64,000 bases of DNA from JANMDU01 sp031418715. GTDB taxonomy: Bacteria > Pseudomonadota > Gammaproteobacteria > Burkholderiales > Burkholderiaceae_C. The notes under the pieces were generated by a model. The model was not told the origin of the DNA. It saw only the letters and a list, made by a program, of their open reading frames with translations, and made no database searches. Made by a program: the position numbers and the translations under genes. The first letter of the stretch is position 1, and every line of letters begins with the position of its first letter. Positions 17,025-25,575 of this stretch are shown here, piece by piece. The stretch is from positions 1 through 64,000 of the forward strand of contig JANOJL010000030.1 of assembly GCA_031418715.1 (NCBI GenBank), written 5' to 3'.

Positions 17025-19262
17025 ATGCCAAACACCGCGCAACCCACCATCATCTACACCTACACCGACGAAGCCCCATTGCTGGCCACTGCCTCTTTCT
17101 TGCCCATCATTCGCGCCTTTGCCGCCCCCGCTGGCATCAAGATCGATACGGCAGATATCTCGGTGGCCGCCCGCGTGCTCTCGCTGTTTCCCGAACACCT
17201 CAAAGAAGAGCAGCGTCTGCCTGACACACTCTTGGAGCTGGGCAAGCTGACCCTCAAACCCGAGGCCAACATCATCAAGCTGCCCAACATCAGTGCCTCG
17301 GTGGCCCAGCTCAAGGCCTGCATCAAAGAGCTACAGAGCCAAGGCTTTGCCATTCCTGCGTATCCTGAAGACGCGAAAACCGATGAAGAAAAAAGCATCC
17401 TCGCTCGCTATGGCAAATGCATTGGCAGCGCCGTCAATCCCGTGCTGCGCGAGGGCAACTCGGATCGCCGCGCCCCGAAAGCAGTCAAAGAATTTGCTCG
17501 TAAAAATCCCCACAGCATGGCTGAATGGAGCCAAGCCTCGCGCTCGCATGTCTCGCACATGCACTCGGGTGATTTTTACCACGGCGAAAAATCCATGACG
17601 ATGGATCGCGCCCGCGACGTGAAGATGGAGCTGCTCACCAAAAGCGGCAAAACCATCGTGCTCAAAGCCAAAGTCTCCCTGCTGGATCGCGAGGTGGTCG
17701 ACAGCATGTTTATGAGCAAGAAGGCGCTGCTGGAGTTTTACGAGAAAGAAATTGAAGATGCCCGCCAAACCGGCGTGCTGTTCTCGCTGCACGTCAAAGC
17801 CACCATGATGAAGGTGTCGCACCCCATCGTCTTTGGTCACTGCGTACGGATTTTCTACAAAGACGCCTTTGCCAAACATGCCAAACTGTTTGACGAGCTG
17901 GGCATCAACGTCAACAACGGCATGGTCGATCTTTACAACAAGATCACCACGCTGCCGCAAAGCAAGCAAGATGAGATCAAGCGCGATTTGCATGCTTGCC
18001 ACGAAGGCCGCCCTGCTTTGGCGATGGTCGATTCTGCCAAAGGTATCACCAATTTTCATTCGCCCAACGACGTGATCGTGGATGCCTCTATGCCTGCCAT
18101 GATTCGCAATGGCGGCATGATGTGGGATGCCAATGGCCGCTTAAAAGAGGTTAAGGCCGTGATGCCTGAATCCACCTTCGCCCGCATTTACCAAGAAATC
18201 ATCAATTTCTGCAAATGGCACGGCGCGTTTGATCCGAAAACTATGGGTACCGTGCCCAACGTCGGCCTGATGGCGCAGCAAGCCGAAGAATACGGCTCAC
18301 ACGACAAAACCTTTGAAATCCCTGAAGATGGCGTGGCCAACATCACCGATCTGGCCACAGGCGAAGTGCTGATGAGCGAAGACGTAGAAACAGGAGATAT
18401 CTGGCGCATGTGCCAGTGTAAAGATGCTGCGATCCGCGATTGGGTGAAGCTGGCTGTGAACCGCGCTCGCAATTCCAACACGCCTGTGGTCTTCTGGCTC
18501 GATCAGTTCCGCCCCCACGAAGCGCAGATCATCACCAAAGTGAAGATGTATCTGCATGAGCACAACACCGCTGGCTTGGATATTCAAATCATGAGCCAGG
18601 TGCGCGCCATGCGCTACACGCTGGAGCGCGTGACGCGCGGGCTCGACACGATTAGCGCAACAGGCAACATCCTGCGCGACTATTTGACTGACCTCTTCCC
18701 CATCATGGAGCTGGGCACCAGCGCCAAGATGCTTTCCATCGTGCCACTCATGGCGGGCGGCGGCATGTATGAAACCGGCGCAGGCGGTTCTGCCCCGAAG
18801 CATGTGCAACAACTGGTAGAAGAAAACCATCTTCGCTGGGATTCATTGGGTGAATTTTTGGCGCTGGCTGTGTCGTTTGAAGATCTGGGCGTCAAGAAAA
18901 ACAACCCCCGCGCCAAGCTGCTGGCCAAAACTCTGGATGCCGCCACTGGCAAGCTTCTGGATAACAACAAAAACCCTTCACCCAAGACCGGTCAACTCGA
19001 CAACCGAGGCAGCCAGTTTTACCTTGCGATGTATTGGGCACAAGAGCTGGTCGCGCAGACGGAAGACGCTGAGTTGGCCGCTCATTTCGCGCCGCTGGCC
19101 AAGAGCCTGACCGAAAACGAAAAAATCATCGTGGACGAGCTGGCCGCCGTACAAGGCAAGCCCGCCGATATCGGCGGCTACTACCGGCCAGATTTTGCCA
19201 AGCTCGATCAGGTGATGCGGCCAAGCGCGACGCTGAATAAGGTGTTGGCGGCAGTGGCCTAA
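17025..19262 (+). CDS. icd: Isocitrate dehydrogenase, NADP-dependent, monomeric type
   Basis: 745 residues, the size of the monomeric class (IDH-II), not the 415-residue dimeric class. It oxidises isocitrate to 2-oxoglutarate in the TCA cycle. Characteristic stretches are IIYTYTDEAPLLATASFLP, HMHSGDFYHGEKSMT, FKDAFAKHAKLFDELG-like sequence, and MWDANGRLKEVKAVMP. The sequence is complete. It has its own promoter region (16819-17024), where I see no clear motif. The 3' flank holds an integrase remnant. Confidence 0.97.
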   Translation: MPNTAQPTIIYTYTDEAPLLATASFLPIIRAFAAPAGIKIDTADISVAARVLSLFPEHLKEEQRLPDTLLELGKLTLKPEANIIKLPNISASVAQLKACIKELQSQGFAIPAYPEDAKTDEEKSILARYGKCIGSAVNPVLREGNSDRRAPKAVKEFARKNPHSMAEWSQASRSHVSHMHSGDFYHGEKSMTMDRARDVKMELLTKSGKTIVLKAKVSLLDREVVDSMFMSKKALLEFYEKEIEDARQTGVLFSLHVKATMMKVSHPIVFGHCVRIFYKDAFAKHAKLFDELGINVNNGMVDLYNKITTLPQSKQDEIKRDLHACHEGRPALAMVDSAKGITNFHSPNDVIVDASMPAMIRNGGMMWDANGRLKEVKAVMPESTFARIYQEIINFCKWHGAFDPKTMGTVPNVGLMAQQAEEYGSHDKTFEIPEDGVANITDLATGEVLMSEDVETGDIWRMCQCKDAAIRDWVKLAVNRARNSNTPVVFWLDQFRPHEAQIITKVKMYLHEHNTAGLDIQIMSQVRAMRYTLERVTRGLDTISATGNILRDYLTDLFPIMELGTSAKMLSIVPLMAGGGMYETGAGGSAPKHVQQLVEENHLRWDSLGEFLALAVSFEDLGVKKNNPRAKLLAKTLDAATGKLLDNNKNPSPKTGQLDNRGSQFYLAMYWAQELVAQTEDAELAAHFAPLAKSLTENEKIIVDELAAVQGKPADIGGYYRPDFAKLDQVMRPSATLNKVLAAVA

Positions 19263-19274
19263 AGCCTTCGCACC

Positions 19275-19316
19275 ACCCGCTCGCCTGCCACGTGATGTGC
19301 CCGAAAAAGCCGAGGC
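19275..19316 (+). repeat. ACCCGCTC-end repeat family B, truncated solo end
   Basis: ACCCGCTCGCCTGCCACGTG, then ATGTGCCCGAAAAAGCCGAGG: one end of the 165-bp element found complete at 53.7 and 54.7 kb. It is cut off where the integrase remnant begins. Confidence 0.75.
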
Positions 19317-19466
19317 AGCTTGATACCCAAGACCTCGCGGTGCAAAAACTAGCATCGCACTCAGCGCCTGATTGTGTGTAGAAGCTGATACCTTGCGCTC
19401 GGTTGCCAACATCGTCAAAAACGCTTGCGCCTCTGGCGCACCCATATCGCGCGGATGGCGGCAGAT
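19313..19466 (-). pseudogene. Integron-type tyrosine integrase fragment (N-terminal domain)
   Basis: The minus strand encodes RHPRDMGAPEAQAFLTML, then ATERKVSASTHNQALSAM. A one-base insertion (CTAGTTTTTG) then shifts the frame, and the second frame continues FLHREVLGIKLP. This is the SAM-like core-binding domain pattern of IntI-type integrases. The catalytic domain is absent; at its downstream end the fragment runs into the family B repeat. It is clearly non-functional. Confidence 0.72.
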
Positions 19467-19503
19467 ACGGCGTGAACCGAGCGAGTTTGCGCTAGGCACA
19501 ACC

Positions 19504-20493
19504 TCAATCCGCCCGCAGACCCGCTTCTTTGATGAGCCGATGCCAAGTGGCGGTCTCAGCTCCGAGATAGGCGCTAGCAAAGCCGCCATCGTTGCCCAGC
19601 AGCTCCCAGCCTGCATCGCTCAGGCGCTTGCGCAAGCTCGGCAGCGCAATGGCCGCTTGCAGAGCTTTGCTGACTTTGGCTTGAGCGTCAGCTTCAGTTT
19701 TGGCGGGAATGGCCAAGCCCTGCCAAAAATACACGCTCAAATCAGGCAACCCCAGCTCAGCAAAGCTGGGCACATCGGGCAGTCCTGCAATGCGCCTTGG
19801 CGTGAACACGGCGAGCGCCTGTAGTTTGCCAGCGCGTAGATACGGCAGCGCGCTGGGCAAATCCACCACCGTGAACGACACTTGCCCCGCCATCGCATCA
19901 TTCAGCGCCGCCACATCATTGCCCAGGGGCACGCGCACAAACTGCACTCCCGCGCGCTTGCTGAGCAGGTCAATCGCCAATTGCGCCGGGCTTCCGCTGC
20001 CCATCGATGCATAGTTGAACTTGCTTGGATTGGCTTTGGCGGCATCCAACATGTCTTTGGCGCTTTTGAGCCCAGACTGCGGCGAGGCCACCAACACCAA
20101 GGGCGCTCGCGCAATCAAGCCCAGCGTGGTGAAGCTGCTCCTGTCGTAGGGCAAGCTCTTGTAAAGCGCGGCATTGAAAACCAACAGGCCATTGTCCGCA
20201 GCCAGCCAAGTGTGGCCATCGTTACCCGCTTTCAGCACAAGACTAGCCGCCGGCAAGCCGCCCGCGCCAAGCTGGTTTTCAACGATCACTGGCTTGCCCA
20301 GCGACTCCCCCATCACCGCCGCCACAGCCCGCACCATGGCATCCGAGCCGCCGCCCGATGCCGAATGCGTCACCCAACGCAGGGCGTTGTAAGGAAACTC
20401 TATTGCCCAAGCCGTAGGCTGTAAACCCACAAACAGGAGCACCGTCAGTGTCCGAAAAAATAAACCAAAACGATTGAAGTTAACAAAAAACAC
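19504..20493 (-). CDS. Tripartite tricarboxylate transporter receptor (Bug/TctC family)
   Basis: 329 residues with a signal peptide (hydrophobic 10-24, cleavage near AWA). The Bug signature is present: RWVTHSASGGGSDAMVRAVA, then GKPVIVENQLGAGG and a periplasmic two-lobe domain to the C terminus. These proteins bind small carboxylates for TctAB-type transport, but no permease is encoded nearby, as is common for expanded Bug families in Burkholderiales. The start is GTG at 20493 with GAGGGAG upstream. Confidence 0.92.
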   Translation of the reverse strand: MFFVNFNRFGLFFRTLTVLLFVGLQPTAWAIEFPYNALRWVTHSASGGGSDAMVRAVAAVMGESLGKPVIVENQLGAGGLPAASLVLKAGNDGHTWLAADNGLLVFNAALYKSLPYDRSSFTTLGLIARAPLVLVASPQSGLKSAKDMLDAAKANPSKFNYASMGSGSPAQLAIDLLSKRAGVQFVRVPLGNDVAALNDAMAGQVSFTVVDLPSALPYLRAGKLQALAVFTPRRIAGLPDVPSFAELGLPDLSVYFWQGLAIPAKTEADAQAKVSKALQAAIALPSLRKRLSDAGWELLGNDGGFASAYLGAETATWHRLIKEAGLRAD

Positions 20494-20666
20494 GGTATCT
20501 CCCTCTGAGTTAGGGCACTAGTCTAGATGCCGGTCACAATTTGAAACGAAGGGATTTCCCTAAATATTCATTCAAAACGTGACTCAGCATTCGCTCTAAT
20601 AAGAATAATTTAGCAACATACATGCCACATGCAAAAGCTCGTATCGTGCTGGTCGTTAAGTGAACG

Positions 20667-20719
20667 CTGATTCAGCCTCTAGCCCTTATAAAATATATAT
20701 AGATTGCTATCAAATCAGG
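20667..20719 (+). repeat. Palindromic repeat family A, copy 5 (intergenic)
   Basis: CTGATTCAGCCTCTAGCCCT, then TATAAAATATATATAG and ATTGCTATCAAATCAGGAG. The second hairpin arm is degenerate. It lies in the 267-base gap upstream of the TctC-type gene, which is otherwise AT-rich and without a recognisable gene. Confidence 0.75.
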
Positions 20720-20760
20720 AGTCATCAAGTATCAGGGCATAGGCATGTGTGCGCAAGATT

Positions 20761-21105
20761 TCAGGTGGGCGTATCCGCAGGGGCTGCGCCCCAGTTGTTG
20801 GTCTCGGCTTGGCTAGGCCGCACCGCCCAGTACAGCGCGATCAACCAACCGATCAATGGAATCAACCAAATCAGCAGCCACCAACCGCTTTTGCCGATGT
20901 CGTGCAAACGGCGAACGCCGACTGCCACGGCGGGCAGCAGCAAAGCCAAGGATGCAATCGTGCCCAAAATCGACAGCACAACGCTCAGCAAAATGATGGC
21001 AATGACCTGAAACAAGAAAAACCACCAATACTCTGATCGACTCGCTCGTCCATCGAAATCGACGTATTTGGTCAGGCAGGTGATGACAGCGGTTTTGATA
21101 TCCAT
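20761..21105 (-). CDS. DUF805 family membrane protein
   Basis: 114 residues from ATG 21105, which has a GAGGAG site. It starts MDIKTAVITCLTKYVDFDGR and continues ASRSEYWWFFLF, the DUF805 hallmark, then three to four membrane helices and VGVRRLHDIGKSGWW. The function of DUF805 proteins is unknown. An open frame runs further upstream to 21273, but that part resembles an EamA transporter tail and is not part of this gene. Confidence 0.88.
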   Translation of the reverse strand: MDIKTAVITCLTKYVDFDGRASRSEYWWFFLFQVIAIILLSVVLSILGTIASLALLLPAVAVGVRRLHDIGKSGWWLLIWLIPLIGWLIALYWAVRPSQAETNNWGAAPADTPT

Positions 21106-21150
21106 GAAGACTCCTCGATGAAAGTAGTAATTTAAAAATGCACCGCTCAT

Positions 21151-21210
21151 TTGGCGGGCTGCCCCGATGCTAGCCAATATTCCACCGACGAACAAGAGGC
21201 TGGCCAGCGA
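21151..21210 (-). pseudogene. Fragment resembling the C-terminal tail of an EamA transporter
   Basis: The 225-base gap between the EamA and DUF805 genes contains a frame reading LLFVGGILASIGAARQ, close to the LFVAGILASIRAHR end of the adjacent EamA gene. It may be the leftover of a duplicated transporter. The fragment is short and the evidence weak. Confidence 0.35.
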
Positions 21211-21330
21211 TTGCGTCTCGCTTATCACGCAAATTGCCTCATCAGATGTGTCGAACCGCAAGCTGTCAGGCAATCTTCATGGTGTCTCCAAAGGGCTCGC
21301 TAGGAAGCGAAGCCGTTGAGCCGCATGACC

Positions 21331-22224
21331 TCAACGATGCGCCCGAATACTCGCCAAGATACCCGCCACAAATAGCGCCACTGCGGCAAACTGCATAATG
21401 CTCGGCCATTGACCATCCCAAACAAACGAGTAAATCAAGGCAAAAATAGTCTCGCTCACAATCAATTGGCCGCACAGGCTGGCACTTAGGCGCTGGCTGG
21501 CGATGTTCCAAAGAATCGTCGCCACCCAAGCTGAGCCAATGCCAGTTGCTACAGAAAGAAAAGCAACCAGCGCAATGTTCTTGTCGGCTAGCAGCACTTT
21601 GGGTTCTGAACCAGCCACCACCCAGAGCAGCAGCGCTCCCAGCCCTGTTGCCACACCCAGCCAATTAGCCCAAGTCGTGGCGCTGACTTCGGGATGATCT
21701 TTGAGCCATTTAGCGTTCATCAGGCCAAAGGCTGTCCAGCAAACCATCGAAGCGGTCGAGAACGCTACGCCGCGCCAGAAATGATCTCCTGGTGCGACGG
21801 TGCTGCTCGAGCCGTGCGTTGCCGTCATCATCAGCGCCAAGCCGCAGCCCGTGAGCAAGAGGCCAGGAATCAGCGATTTCCAGCTCAGGCCAACGGGTTT
21901 ACCCAAAATCATCATCCACAGCGGAATCGTGCCGATGATCAGGCTGGGCACTTCGGTGCCCGCATCGCGGATGCCATAAACCAGTAGTAAATAGTAGCCT
22001 GTGAAGCCCAGAAAGCTGAGCAGCACTGCCGAGCGAGCCTGCGCCCAAGTCGGCCACTGTTTATTCCTCGCCAGCAATATCAAAGCAAAAGCCAATATGC
22101 CGTAAGAGACAAAGCGCCCCGCAGTGAAATCCACACCACTAATTCCCGGCACCATGCGCGGCGCCACGAAAACCAAGCCCCAAAGTGCGCCGGCCAAAAG
22201 GCCCGCAAGAATACCAACGCCCAT
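21331..22224 (-). CDS. EamA/DMT family transporter
   Basis: 297 residues with ten predicted membrane helices in two EamA repeats (first half starts AGLLAGALWGLVFVAPRM; second half includes WTAFGLMNAKWL and SASLCGQLIVSETIFALIYS). These drug/metabolite transporters export amino acids or other small metabolites; the substrate is unknown. It starts 4 bases after the LysE-type gene's stop, so the two exporters are probably co-transcribed. Confidence 0.9.
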   Translation of the reverse strand: MGVGILAGLLAGALWGLVFVAPRMVPGISGVDFTAGRFVSYGILAFALILLARNKQWPTWAQARSAVLLSFLGFTGYYLLLVYGIRDAGTEVPSLIIGTIPLWMMILGKPVGLSWKSLIPGLLLTGCGLALMMTATHGSSSTVAPGDHFWRGVAFSTASMVCWTAFGLMNAKWLKDHPEVSATTWANWLGVATGLGALLLWVVAGSEPKVLLADKNIALVAFLSVATGIGSAWVATILWNIASQRLSASLCGQLIVSETIFALIYSFVWDGQWPSIMQFAAVALFVAGILASIRAHR

Positions 22225-22228
22225 GTTA

Positions 22229-22882
22229 TCAATGCGCGTGATGTGCAGTACTGATCAGTCGCGCGGCTAGCAAGCCCATGACACCTGCAGCAATCCGATC
22301 TACTGCCGTTTTGCCACGCATGTAGGCAGCGCGTGGCACGGGTGACGAGAGCACGAGAACGACGATGGCATACCAAACAAACTCCATCACAAGTGCTCCA
22401 CCTGCTACTAGCAGCGAGCCCATTAACGGAAAGTTGGCGGGCAGCAAGGCTGCAAATACGCTGCCGTACACAACAGCCGTTTTTGGATTACTCACTGAAG
22501 TGATCAACCCCAGCTGGAATGAGGCTGCCAAATTGCGTTTCGTGAGTTCTGTAGATGTATCCGCAACGTCCACATTCAAAGGCTGCGGCGCACCCTTCCA
22601 AATGTTCCAAGCGATGTACGCTAAATACAAGCCGCCAGCAAGTTTCAGCACCATATAGAGCGCTGGCACGGCAATCAAAACCGCGTGCAATCCTGCCAAA
22701 CATAGCGCTGCGATTGAAGCCGCACCCATCGCCAAGCCCAGCGAAAGCACCAAACCGTCCTCGCGAGACTTAGCCACTGCCGTGCGCGCAGCCATCACAA
22801 AGCTCGGCCCTGGACTGAGCACGCCTGCGAGCAAAGCCAACAAAATAAAACCAACAGAAGTGAGATAAGAAGGAAATTCCAT
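22229..22882 (-). CDS. LysE family amino-acid exporter (RhtB-like)
   Basis: 217 residues with six hydrophobic segments. The N-terminal LLAGVLSPGPSFVMAARTA is the LysE/RhtB signature, followed by GLYLAYIAWNIWKG. Members export amino acids such as homoserine or threonine. It probably forms an operon with the EamA exporter downstream and perhaps the SDR gene upstream (22 bases). Confidence 0.92.
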   Translation of the reverse strand: MEFPSYLTSVGFILLALLAGVLSPGPSFVMAARTAVAKSREDGLVLSLGLAMGAASIAALCLAGLHAVLIAVPALYMVLKLAGGLYLAYIAWNIWKGAPQPLNVDVADTSTELTKRNLAASFQLGLITSVSNPKTAVVYGSVFAALLPANFPLMGSLLVAGGALVMEFVWYAIVVLVLSSPVPRAAYMRGKTAVDRIAAGVMGLLAARLISTAHHAH

Positions 22883-22904
22883 GTTTGAAACCTATCAATA
22901 AACA

Positions 22905-23687
22905 CTAAACACCAAAGCCATCATCCGCAGCAATCACTGCACCGTTGATAAATCCGCTCTCACGCGCGCATAGCATCACCAGCAGTGCATCCAAATCTTC
23001 CGGTTTGCCTACGCGCTTGCGCGGCAGCATTTGCACCAGCTTTTGGCCTTGCTCGGTTTGCCAATGATGGTGGTTGATCTCGGTGTCAATATATCCGGGG
23101 CAGATTGCGTTAACGTTGATGCCGTATTTGCCCCACTCCACAGCCATCGCCTTGGTCATGTGCACCACAGCCGCTTTGCTCATGCAATACACACCGATTT
23201 GCGGCAGCACTTTCAGGCCCGCCATGGAAGCGATGTTGACGATGCGCCCACCGGTGTACGTGCCTGGCGCTGCACCCTTGGCGCGAGCCAGCATGCGTTT
23301 GCCCACCTCTTGCGCCACGAAGAAGGAGCCCCGCGTGTTGGTGTTGAAGATGAAGTCGTAGTCTTCTTCCGTCACATCGCTGATGCGCTGTGTGGTGGAG
23401 ACACCAGAGTTGTTGATCAAGATGTCAATCGGACCGACTTCCGTTTCCGCATGCGCCACTGCGGATTTGATGCTCACAGTGTCCGTCACATCCAGCGCCA
23501 CCACATGGGCGCTGCCGCCCTCGGCCTCGATGTCGGCACGCAGCTCTTTGAGTTTGTCGGTGCGGCGGCTGGCCAAGACCACGGCTGCGCCTGCTTTGGC
23601 CAAGGTTTTGGCAAACTGCGCCCCCAGGCCGCTGGATGCGCCCGTCACGAGTGCGACGCGGCCAGAAAGATCGAGTTCGTATGCCAT
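22905..23687 (-). CDS. SDR family oxidoreductase
   Basis: 260 residues, classical short-chain dehydrogenase: cofactor motif TGASSGLG (15-22), NNSG, catalytic Ser in NIASMAGL, and YCMSK (Tyr/Lys). It ends FINGAVIAADDGFGV. The basic residues after beta strand 2 (ASRRTDK) suggest NADP(H). The substrate is unknown; 3-oxoacyl or hydroxyacyl compounds are typical. The ATG has a GAGGA site. It is divergent from the ETF-QO gene. Confidence 0.93.
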   Translation of the reverse strand: MAYELDLSGRVALVTGASSGLGAQFAKTLAKAGAAVVLASRRTDKLKELRADIEAEGGSAHVVALDVTDTVSIKSAVAHAETEVGPIDILINNSGVSTTQRISDVTEEDYDFIFNTNTRGSFFVAQEVGKRMLARAKGAAPGTYTGGRIVNIASMAGLKVLPQIGVYCMSKAAVVHMTKAMAVEWGKYGINVNAICPGYIDTEINHHHWQTEQGQKLVQMLPRKRVGKPEDLDALLVMLCARESGFINGAVIAADDGFGV

Positions 23688-23781
23688 TTAGTGAGTCCTC
23701 TTCAATTGAAAGCGGCTGATGGCCTGCAAGATACAGCCTGCACATAAAATCATGTCAGTTCCATTATCAACGAGACTTGTT

Positions 23782-25479
23782 ATGACACACGAAGAAATCC
23801 TCAAAGCGCATGGCCCCCGTGAATCCATGGAATACGACGTGGTGGTCGTGGGCGGTGGCCCCGGCGGCTTGGCCACGGCGATTCGCTTGAAGCAAAAAGC
23901 GCAAGAGACCGGCAAAGAGATTTCAGTGGTTGTGATTGAAAAAGGCTCAGAGCCTGGCGCACACATCCTCTCTGGCGCGATCATGGATCCGAAGGCTTTA
24001 ACTGAGCTCATTCCTGACTGGAAAGAAAAAGGTGCGCCGCTCCACCAAGAAGTGACCGACGATGCCTTCATGTTCCTTGGCGAAAAAGCGGCCTTCCGTG
24101 TACCCAACATTTTCTTGCCAGAATGTTTTCAGAACCATGGCAATTACATCGTGAGTTTGAGCAATGTCGTCAAGTGGATGGCGCAGCAAGCTGAAAGCTT
24201 GGGCGTAGAGATTTTCCCTGGCTTTTCGGCAGCAGAAGTTTTGTACAACGCAGATGGCTCGGTGAAGGGTATAGCGACTGGCAATCTGGGCATCAGCAAA
24301 GAAGGCGACATCACGCCAGATTTCCAGCTTGGTATGGAGCTGCATGGCAAATACACCGTGTTTGCTGAAGGCGCACGCGGCCATTTGGGCAAAGAGCTGA
24401 TCGCTAAATACATGCTAGACGCTGGCAAAGATCCGCAAAGCTTCGGCCTTGGCATCAAAGAGCTTTGGGAGATCGATCCTGCTCGGCATCAACCCGGCTT
24501 CGTGCTGCACAGCGCGGGCTGGCCGCTAGAAAACGACACCTATGGCGGCGCATTCCTCTATCACATGGAAGACAACAAAGTCGCCCTCGGCTTCATCACA
24601 GGCTTGGGCTACACCAATCCGTATTTGAGCCCCTTTGAAGAAATGCAGCGCTGGAAAACGCATCCGAATATTCGCTGGTATCTCGAGGGCGATGAAGCCA
24701 AAGGCATCAAGCCCGCCAAGCGCCTGAGCTACGGCGCACGCGCCATCAATTCCAGCGGCCTGCTCTCGCTGCCCAAAACTGTGTTCCCCGGCGGCGCACT
24801 CATTGGCTGCAACGCAGGCTATCTCAACGTTGGGCGCATCAAAGGCAGCCATGCCGCCATCAAAACCGGCATGCTCGCAGCAGATGCCGCTTTCGATGCC
24901 GTCCACGCTGGCCGCCAGCATGATGAACTCACCGCTTATCCAGAAACCTTTGAGAAAAGCTGGCTTCATACCGAGCTGAACAAAGACCGCAACTTCAAAA
25001 ACTGGTTCAAAAAAGGTCTCGTAGCAGGCACGGTGATGAACGGTCTGGAGCAATTCGCCCTGCGCGGCCACATTCCTTGGACGATTCACCGCACACAAGC
25101 CGATCACGAAATGCTCAAACCAGCGCGCGAATGCGCGGAAATTGTGTATCCCAAGCCCGACGGCAAACTCACCTTCGACAGATTGAGCAGCGTCTTCATC
25201 AGCAACACCAATCACGCAGAAAACCAGCCCGCACACTTAACGCTCAAAGACGCAAGCGTTCCCGTCAACACCAATTTCATCACCTATGCCGGCCCCGAGA
25301 GCCGCTACTGCCCCGCAGGCGTGTACGAATACGTGCGCAATGATGCAGGCAAAGACCGCTTGCAAATCAACGCGCAGAACTGCGTGCATTGCAAAAGCTG
25401 CGACATCAAAGACCCGACACAAAATATTGTTTGGGTCACGCCAGAAGGTGGCGGTGGGCCGAATTACTCAGGAATGTGA
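23782..25479 (+). CDS. Electron-transfer flavoprotein-ubiquinone oxidoreductase
   Basis: 565 residues. It passes electrons from reduced ETF to ubiquinone in the inner membrane, linking acyl-CoA dehydrogenases to respiration. The FAD motif VVVVGGGPGGLATAIRL (about 18-34) starts the protein; the ubiquinone-binding GMELHGKYTVFAEGARG region is central. The 4Fe-4S cluster has CVHCKSCDIKDP near the C terminus and the protein ends EGGGGPNYSGM, as in the family. ATG 23782 gives the normal N terminus; 21 codons of upstream open frame are not conserved-looking. Confidence 0.96.
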   Translation: MTHEEILKAHGPRESMEYDVVVVGGGPGGLATAIRLKQKAQETGKEISVVVIEKGSEPGAHILSGAIMDPKALTELIPDWKEKGAPLHQEVTDDAFMFLGEKAAFRVPNIFLPECFQNHGNYIVSLSNVVKWMAQQAESLGVEIFPGFSAAEVLYNADGSVKGIATGNLGISKEGDITPDFQLGMELHGKYTVFAEGARGHLGKELIAKYMLDAGKDPQSFGLGIKELWEIDPARHQPGFVLHSAGWPLENDTYGGAFLYHMEDNKVALGFITGLGYTNPYLSPFEEMQRWKTHPNIRWYLEGDEAKGIKPAKRLSYGARAINSSGLLSLPKTVFPGGALIGCNAGYLNVGRIKGSHAAIKTGMLAADAAFDAVHAGRQHDELTAYPETFEKSWLHTELNKDRNFKNWFKKGLVAGTVMNGLEQFALRGHIPWTIHRTQADHEMLKPARECAEIVYPKPDGKLTFDRLSSVFISNTNHAENQPAHLTLKDASVPVNTNFITYAGPESRYCPAGVYEYVRNDAGKDRLQINAQNCVHCKSCDIKDPTQNIVWVTPEGGGGPNYSGM

Positions 25480-25575
25480 ATAATTTATCGTTTATTTCAT
25501 TTTTGATCCTGCGCAGCTGAGTGCGACATGCTCCTTGCATGCCTTATTTTTATCAGCGTGAGCTAATATCCCTCT

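Noticed and set aside
20761..21273. Long form (170 codons) of the DUF805 gene
   Set aside because: The DUF805 homology and a good GAGGAG site support the start at 21105; the upstream codons resemble the tail of an EamA transporter.
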